Assembly (NCBI GenBank): GCA_036674765.1
Contig: JARVKI010000013.1
Span: 62,001-126,000, forward strand
Source: Seiridium cupressi
Lineage: Eukaryota; Ascomycota; Sordariomycetes; Amphisphaeriales; Sporocadaceae
Reading direction: 5' to 3'
DNA length: 64,000 bases
Part shown: piece after piece, positions 58,896-64,000 of the stretch
Layout: each line of letters begins with the position of its first letter
Position numbering within the stretch: the first letter of the stretch is position 1
The notes under the pieces: model-generated
Database searches by the model: none
Seen by the model: only the letters and a program-made list of their open reading frames with translations
Told to the model about the DNA's origin: nothing
Position numbers and translations under genes: made by a program

Positions 58896-61158
58896 CTGAT
58901 CTCTTTCGCGCTCTACTTTTCAAGTTGCGCAGCAGCGTGATGGCGCAATGAGGGCGCAGTGAGCGCAAATAACGTTGGCGGGGTCGGACGGGAGTAAGTG
59001 AATGGAGCGTCTAGGTGCGAGGGGTGAGCCAAGGAGGTATATTGCAAAGCAGTCGAAGTCCAGCAATCAACCTGTGGTGAATGTAGCAAACGTCTGAGCA
59101 GGACTATCTGGACATCCGAGGTCGACAGGTCTTCTGGCTTATGGGATTATCTTCAGCGATTACTCTAGCCTCGGACGTTCATTAGTCAGGCGGCTTCCGG
59201 TCGACGCCAATTTTCTTTGCAACGATGACGGATCTCCAACTGCGACCCTTGCATAATGCAATGCGGGGAATCTCTCAGGGACTTGGGCTGCAAAGCAAAG
59301 CCTCCGTACTCGCCGAGCTTCTCTCGAGTGCATTCGGCCTCCATTCTGTCGCATCTCCGATTCAATCTGTGTCGCGACAACCTTCCCTTCATTTATTTAA
59401 AACCCCGTAAACTGTCTTTTCTTGCGATACCACAAGTAATTATCAATTGCGTCATTTTTGAAATCAATCCCTATTAATACGATCTTTTGTCGGATAGAAC
59501 CATCGGGATTTGGTAGCACAGCCGACAGCTGCCGCCTGGGGACGGGACATGCCGATCACGGTACAACTCCGTGTTCGCATGAACTCCGTAGGTTAGGGAA
59601 CTTTCGTCACACGTTCAATCGTCATTAGTCTCTTTGCGTACTTCTCACTAGGGTTTTAAGGGATTAAAAGTAACTCTTAGATTGAGGTCAAGAAAACTGG
59701 ATTACCTACTACTCACAGAAGCCGGACTCGCAAGGTTTTTCCTGCTTTTTGTTTTTGGCTGACAATTCAGTTTACTTTGGGTTTACTGAGTTTATAAATT
59801 TCATGCTTCATTGCGTGCATCGGCTTCGTGAAGCTCTTAATTAGAGTAGCTGGGTCGGGAAAGCTAGCACACTTCTAGAAATATGTTTGGTTTATGCTCA
59901 ACATCATCCAGGCGTGCTCATCTAGAGCATGGTATATATATTACTATCAGTTAGTACACTAACAACCGCTAAGCCGGCAAGAGCTACATTCAGTCAAAGC
60001 CTTCTGCGAAGAAACGGACTGGATCCTTTAGAATCAGTGGCTTCTGTTCATGAATGGTTTCTCCGAAATATGTAATACCAGAGGTCGTGTTGGTCGTGTC
60101 TCCAGGCATGAAATAGCTATTAGACTTCCTAGCTACAGAGTCATCGGTAGCTTCTTAAGATGCAGCCAACGACGTTTCATAATACGAGAGGGATTTCAGG
60201 ATGTAGAGAAAGATGATGATACTTGATTAACCCCAGGTGAACAGGGTCTAGTTTTTGAGTATTGTATGTCTCTTACGATGTAAACTAACCCTTCTACGTT
60301 GGTTGGGTTTGAATCTTGTGAGCTTGCCTTTCAGTGGCCAGGATGGAAAATCGAATGAATGTTTACTTACTTACGATTCTTGAATGGTTTGATAGCTTTC
60401 TCGTAGTCGGGTCGAGTAACACTCGCTGCCCATTTGGGGAGTCGCGGCCATACTACTATTTCCAACTAATATATTGCAATAGATGAACACTCGAATGCCC
60501 GTTTACGGCAAATTCGTCCCTCGTTCAGTTCAAATGTGCGCTGTGTGTAAATGGTATCGATTTCCCCGAATAATTGATTCGTTCCTAGCCCCAGACTGCC
60601 GGATCAGGCCAAGGGACCCGGTCTTGCCAAGTTCCTTGTATCCTTGTCTAAGGTATTCATGTAAGGGAGAACCAACGTTCGACGATCTGCAGGTACTCTA
60701 CCCTTACGCAGTCTAGTTCAACGCAGGTTTGCTGTTGCACTCGGATGACTTGTGTTTAGATAAATGGTTCATCTCGTTGCGCCAGGCTTTATAGCACTTT
60801 GAAATGAGTAAATGCAGGAGCAGCTGTTGGGGCCATTAAAGTGACGGCTTGGTAATAAACCGTGATAATCTGATTGATTCGTTTCCCATCACTTTGCAGG
60901 GCGTGTCTTCATCCGGAGAATGGCAACTAGCACCCCGGAAACTGAAGGTCCGTGTTGAGCAGTACCTCTCGGGTTTAAGAATATTTAGAATCGTACTGCT
61001 CCCTCCTCCTCTTTCCCCATGATAATAAATAGCCGGCTTGTCATTCCTTTGAGATACTGTCATCTGACTCACATTCACTACTCATTACATGTGTACTCTT
61101 AATTCTTGTCGCTCACTTGACCCCATACTCTGATACTATTCTATGACCAAACAGAACC
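58896..61158. other. Long gene-poor stretch, no gene seen
   Basis: About 2.3 kb between RIB1 and the Ecp2-like gene, which diverge. Largely AT-rich from 59400 to 60900. Frames of up to 80 codons without domains. No repeats or transposon ends noticed. Confidence 0.45.
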
Positions 61159-61722
61159 ATGCACCTAATTAAGTCAGTACTCGTCTTCCTGGCTGCTTCA
61201 AATGTGGCCCTCTCTGGGGCAATCCCGCCAGACGTACCCAGCCACATCGCAGCCAAGTCGTCCGTCTTACCTCGTACTGCCCGACCGGATTCGACCAATC
61301 CCACCACTTCCTTCAGACGTGATAGTGGGCCGATCTGCTTTGATACCAGTATGGCAACCATAAACCCAGCGGCGGCCCTCTCCTCTGACTGCACCGCTAT
61401 CCGCGACTTCTTCGAGTCGACAACCAGGGGCTCGCGCACGCTACTTGAGATCCCCGGCAACCAATTCTATGGCTTCAAGCTTGTTCGATATAACAGCTGT
61501 GCTATGATGGTATGGGCTGATATCGATTACTACATCATCAGCGATGTTGACGTCCTCGATTTATTTTGCGCTGCGATCGATCGCTTCACGACAGCTGAGG
61601 GACTCCTGGGTACTGACGGCCACATGACTTGCACCAACACGATTAACAACAGCGTTCCGCAGAGTGTTACCTGGAGGATCGTTCAATGGGACGGCCCAGC
61701 TACGAACCAGATCGAGATGTAG
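61159..61722 (+). CDS. Secreted Ecp2/Hce2-like protein
   Basis: A single-exon gene of 187 residues. A signal peptide covers about 1-21 (LIKSVLVFLAASNVALSGA). A dibasic site RR at 53-54 just before DSGPIC suggests Kex2 processing of a pro-region. Five cysteines lie at 60, 78, 114, 137 and 158. Their setting matches the Hce2 pattern seen in Ecp2-type fungal effectors: a first C, then SDC-x-AI about 18 residues later, YNSC about 36 later, DVLDL with an amphipathic helix, and a final GTDGHMTC. An extra Cys at 137 is not typical. Such secreted proteins are found in plant-associated and other fungi, and some provoke host cell death. No activity can be claimed from this sequence. Isolated AT-rich surroundings are usual for such genes. 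Confidence 0.7.
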   Translation: MHLIKSVLVFLAASNVALSGAIPPDVPSHIAAKSSVLPRTARPDSTNPTTSFRRDSGPICFDTSMATINPAAALSSDCTAIRDFFESTTRGSRTLLEIPGNQFYGFKLVRYNSCAMMVWADIDYYIISDVDVLDLFCAAIDRFTTAEGLLGTDGHMTCTNTINNSVPQSVTWRIVQWDGPATNQIEM

Positions 61723-62206
61723 GCCGAAAGATCATTCCCAGTCTTGGAGAAAGAGATCCGATAGTGTGGTATGAAGCATAGTTGAATGGTAGTCAGCGTG
61801 AGCGGTTGGGAATTATGCAGAATAATGTCCATTTCGTCTTGGGTTATACTCGGTCTTGGTTCAGTGTGCTTGTTTGAATTTTAGGAATCTTTCGGGAGAT
61901 AAAATAATGTCATAATATACTGCGAGGACTGTGTTTGGGAGGTTGTATCGACATTTGCTCGCTATTGGTAGCGAAGAGGTTAAAGCAGAGCATTTTATAC
62001 CAATATCGTGGTTCCTACGTCTTTCATCTATGTCGGTTCAATCATTTCTAAACAATGTTATCCGCTCCCAGAATTTTGCTAGCACAGTTAGCTGTTGGAT
62101 TTGGCAGCTCTGTCATCTAACATGAAGCATTCATTTACCACGCACTTCGTCATTCCTGGTTTATTCATGTACACCTGTAGAGGCACGATCACTATCACTC
62201 GAGAAA
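61723..62206. other. Intergenic, no gene seen
   Basis: About 480 bp between the Ecp2-like gene and the tRNA-Met gene, AT-rich. Confidence 0.45.
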
Positions 62207-62363
62207 GTCTTCGTGGCTCAGTTGGTTAGAGCGTCAGTCTCATATTATAGATATGACTTGATCAAACTTCAAGATATCTGAAGGGTTCGTAGATGTCCAT
62301 TCGCAACAACATGCTTGATACTAACTCAGTGAATAGTCGCTAGTTCGAGCCTGGCCGAGGACA
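62207..62363 (+). tRNA. tRNA-Met (CAT, elongator) with two interruptions
   Basis: The exons are 62207-62244, 62276-62284 and 62337-62363, together 74 nt, and fold into a full cloverleaf. Acceptor GTCTTCG pairs with CGAGGAC (one T-G), D-arm GCTC/GAGC pairs, anticodon loop has CAT at 62241-62243, and GCTAG/CTGGC (one wobble) encloses TTCGAGC. The sequence GCGTCAGTCTCATA, ATCTGAAGG is near-identical to elongator tRNA-Met of other eukaryotes. G1-C72 and a normal T-loop exclude the initiator. The first interruption (62245-62275, 31 nt) is a standard intron after position 37, and its TATGA pairs with the anticodon-loop TCATA. The second (62285-62336, 52 nt) lies in the variable loop, where tRNA introns are not expected, and has GT, TACTAAC and TAG like a spliceosomal intron. 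A TTTT terminator follows. Confidence 0.8.
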
Positions 62364-62368
62364 TAATC

Positions 62369-62372
62369 TTTT
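62369..62372 (+). terminator. Pol III terminator of tRNA-Met
   Basis: TTTT, six bases after the end of the mature tRNA. Confidence 0.6.
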
Positions 62373-62599
62373 GCGTTTCGGTGGTCTTGATAGATGTATA
62401 TGTGGCGTGGTGGATCATAGGGCATAAGTTGCTCAGTCCTTAGTCAAGCACCAACTTCTTTTCGACCTGATAAGATAAACAGACTTCAAATGCATGTTTA
62501 CCTCGGTGTATTAAGTAAACATTTAACATCCTAAGTGAATTCATTATCTACGACATAAAAAAGAAACCAAGAATGAGATATTAAGCAGGTGGTAAAGGC

Positions 62600-62604
62600 A
62601 AAAA
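62600..62604 (-). terminator. Pol III terminator of tRNA-Ala
   Basis: Five T on the minus strand, three bases beyond the discriminator base. Confidence 0.7.
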
Positions 62605-62606
62605 GT

Positions 62607-62691
62607 TGGACCTTCGGGGGATCGAACCCCGGATCTTCCGCAGTTTGTAATTGAATGCAAAGCGGACGCGATTCCACTTCGCCAAAAGCCC
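62607..62691 (-). tRNA. tRNA-Ala (TGC) with a 13-nt intron
   Basis: Read on the minus strand, acceptor GGGCTTT pairs with AAGGTCC, including the G3-U70 wobble that marks alanine tRNAs. D-stem GCGA/TCGC, anticodon stem TCCGC/GCGGA and T-stem CGGGG/CCCCG all pair. The anticodon TGC is followed by A37 and an intron of about 13 nt (TTCAATTACAAAC) at the canonical position. Discriminator A lies at 62607. Removing the intron leaves 72 nt. The gene faces the tRNA-Met gene, convergent at about 240 bp. Confidence 0.95.
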
Positions 62692-63033
62692 GCTGGAGAC
62701 TTTACCACACGCTTGTGCGGTCTGTGATTGGTTGAAAAAAATTCCTCTATTTTACTATACACCAGTGAAATTGTGTGCGCGGACGATCCACTTGAGGGCA
62801 TTACCTTCACTAGGAGCGTCCACTAGAGCATGAATAGCTTGAGAAGGTAAGGTAAGCAAAGATTAAATAAGTTACGGTATGGGAAATATACCAAGGAATA
62901 AGATAAGTCATGCAAGTTGTGTCTTTGAATAATCGTAGTTCGTATATCATCCAATCAAAATGCGCTCAAGGCTTCTTAATGCTCTATATCTAAAGCTCTA
63001 ACACAACAATCGTTATCCATCTACGAACTAACT
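62692..63033. other. Intergenic, no gene seen
   Basis: About 340 bp of AT-rich DNA upstream of tRNA-Ala and downstream of the oxidoreductase gene. Confidence 0.45.
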
Positions 63034-64000
63034 CTAGGGCATGCCAAGGCTGGCCAAGATCTTCTTGACGACTTCAGGGTCATTCAGATCTTCCGGCTTC
63101 TCGTTCTCCGACAGTTGTTTGATCTGTCTAGAGGCACCCAAAAGCCGTATGAACATGTTATCCTCATCGATGCCGAATTTCGCAACACCCGTGGCCTTGC
63201 CAGTCAGGATTTGAACGGGCAGGTCGGCATCCTGAGCCGCGGAACGGCCAATACCGACGCCATCGACGCTCTGCAGGGCCGTGACCATACCCTCGACAGT
63301 CTTGAAGCCGCCGGTGGTGTAGATCTTCAACGTCTTGACGGCCTTGTGGATCGTGTCGGCAAATTCGATGAAATAGGCCTCCCGCTTGCGCGTGCTCTCT
63401 TTCCTATGCGTGAAGCTCATGGACTCGTAGGTTCCTCCGCTAGTCTCGGCGTAGTCGAAGCCGGCCTTCTCGAGAGCCTGACACAGGAGAACTGCCTCGT
63501 CAGGCGAGAAGCCCTTTTCTTGGAATTCTACCGAGTTGATCTTGATGCCCAGGATGAAGCGTTCGCTAACGCTTGCCCTGATGGAGGCGGCGATTTCCAA
63601 GACAATGCGCATGCGGTTCTCCAGACTTCCACCGTAAGAATCGGTTCTCTGGTTCGTCGTGGGGCTTAGGAACTGTGCAAGGAGATATCCGTGGGCGCCG
63701 TGCAGTTGGATACCATCAAACCCAGCCTTCTCCATATAGACGGCTGCGTGTGTGAAGGCCTTGATGACACCCTCGATATCCTCCTTCGTCGCAGCACGAG
63801 GCTTACCATAGCTAGAACCTCCCATCTTGTCTGTGACCAGCTGTACGTCGCTAGCACTGATCGGGTACTTCTGAATAGATTCAGGGACTTGGCGGCCGGG
63901 ATGCGACACCTGTCCAACCATCAAACTGCCATGAGCCTTGCCAGCTGTAGCCATGGCCTTGAAGCCCTCAAAACGCTCGCCCTCGAAAGGAGCATCGACG
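63034..64000 (-). CDS. Old Yellow Enzyme family NADH:flavin oxidoreductase (5' end cut by window edge)
   Basis: The frame is open to the right edge and ends at 63034, showing about 321 C-terminal residues. It is an FMN-binding TIM barrel of the OYE/NADH:flavin oxidoreductase family. Visible are GQVSHPGRQ, the substrate-binding pair in HGAHGYLLAQFLSP, the conserved NQRTDSYGGSLENRMRI, and the phosphate-binding region with GGFKTVEGM and VGIGRSAAQDADLPVQ. Members reduce activated carbon-carbon double bonds or nitro groups; natural substrates in fungi are mostly unknown. The missing N-terminus of perhaps 90 residues lies outside. No introns or lesions in the visible part. Confidence 0.9.
   Translation of the reverse strand, partial: VDAPFEGERFEGFKAMATAGKAHGSLMVGQVSHPGRQVPESIQKYPISASDVQLVTDKMGGSSYGKPRAATKEDIEGVIKAFTHAAVYMEKAGFDGIQLHGAHGYLLAQFLSPTTNQRTDSYGGSLENRMRIVLEIAASIRASVSERFILGIKINSVEFQEKGFSPDEAVLLCQALEKAGFDYAETSGGTYESMSFTHRKESTRKREAYFIEFADTIHKAVKTLKIYTTGGFKTVEGMVTALQSVDGVGIGRSAAQDADLPVQILTGKATGVAKFGIDEDNMFIRLLGASRQIKQLSENEKPEDLNDPEVVKKILASLGMP

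Noticed and set aside
62285..62336. Second insert in tRNA-Met as a long variable arm (class II tRNA)
   Set aside because: Methionine tRNAs are class I, and the insert forms no obvious stem of the right size; removing it restores the standard AAGGTC sequence.

Overview
The window looks like nuclear DNA of a filamentous ascomycete (Pezizomycotina). Most genes carry short GT-AG introns of about 50-160 bp, and many introns have a CTRAY-type branch site. Protein families restricted to such fungi are present: HET, NACHT-type STAND, rhodopsin-domain membrane protein, DUF1996 and an Ecp2-like secreted protein. A dothideomycete is my best guess, but this is inference and I cannot name a species. The assembly has one 10-N gap (9983-9992) next to long poly-G and poly-C runs, so linkage across it rests on scaffolding.

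Left part (1-20 kb): the tail of an unknown gene at the edge, an NmrA-like regulator (-), mitochondrial release factor MRF1 (-), a 5'-truncated GH16 glucanase (-) butted against a processive GT2 glycosyltransferase (+) with a 2-nt frameshift, the gap, an Fmp42-like MFS carrier (-), a second MFS carrier (-), an atypical protein-kinase-like gene (+) and a rhodopsin-domain membrane protein (-).

Middle (20-46 kb): gene-poor and decayed. It holds a HET-type pseudogene, a small secreted protein, an ankyrin-repeat remnant and a lysine-rich unknown. A compact healthy block follows: phosphopantothenoylcysteine decarboxylase (-), Grx5 (+) and gamma-glutamyltransferase (-). Then come an intact 1093-residue NACHT-type STAND protein, a dead short-chain dehydrogenase, a DUF1996 pseudogene whose three recognisable nonsense codons are all CpA-to-TpA type, and a HET gene with one frameshift and a hydrophobic C-terminus. 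Together these look like an allorecognition or NLR-like neighbourhood in turnover.

Right part (47-64 kb): mostly conserved housekeeping genes: NDUFB7 of complex I, a CLC chloride channel, a very large acidic coilin-like protein and RIB1 (GTP cyclohydrolase II). After these come an Ecp2-like secreted protein, two intron-bearing tRNA genes (Met-CAT and Ala-TGC) and the 3' part of an Old Yellow Enzyme family oxidoreductase running off the right edge.

The most surprising observation is the tRNA-Met(CAT) gene. Besides the normal intron after position 37 it has a second 52-nt interruption in the variable loop. That insert has spliceosomal-intron signals: GT at the start, TACTAAC as branch site, TAG at the end. 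A second theme is that every frameshift or nonsense lesion I found falls in an accessory gene, while all housekeeping genes read cleanly. This argues for real decay rather than random assembly error.
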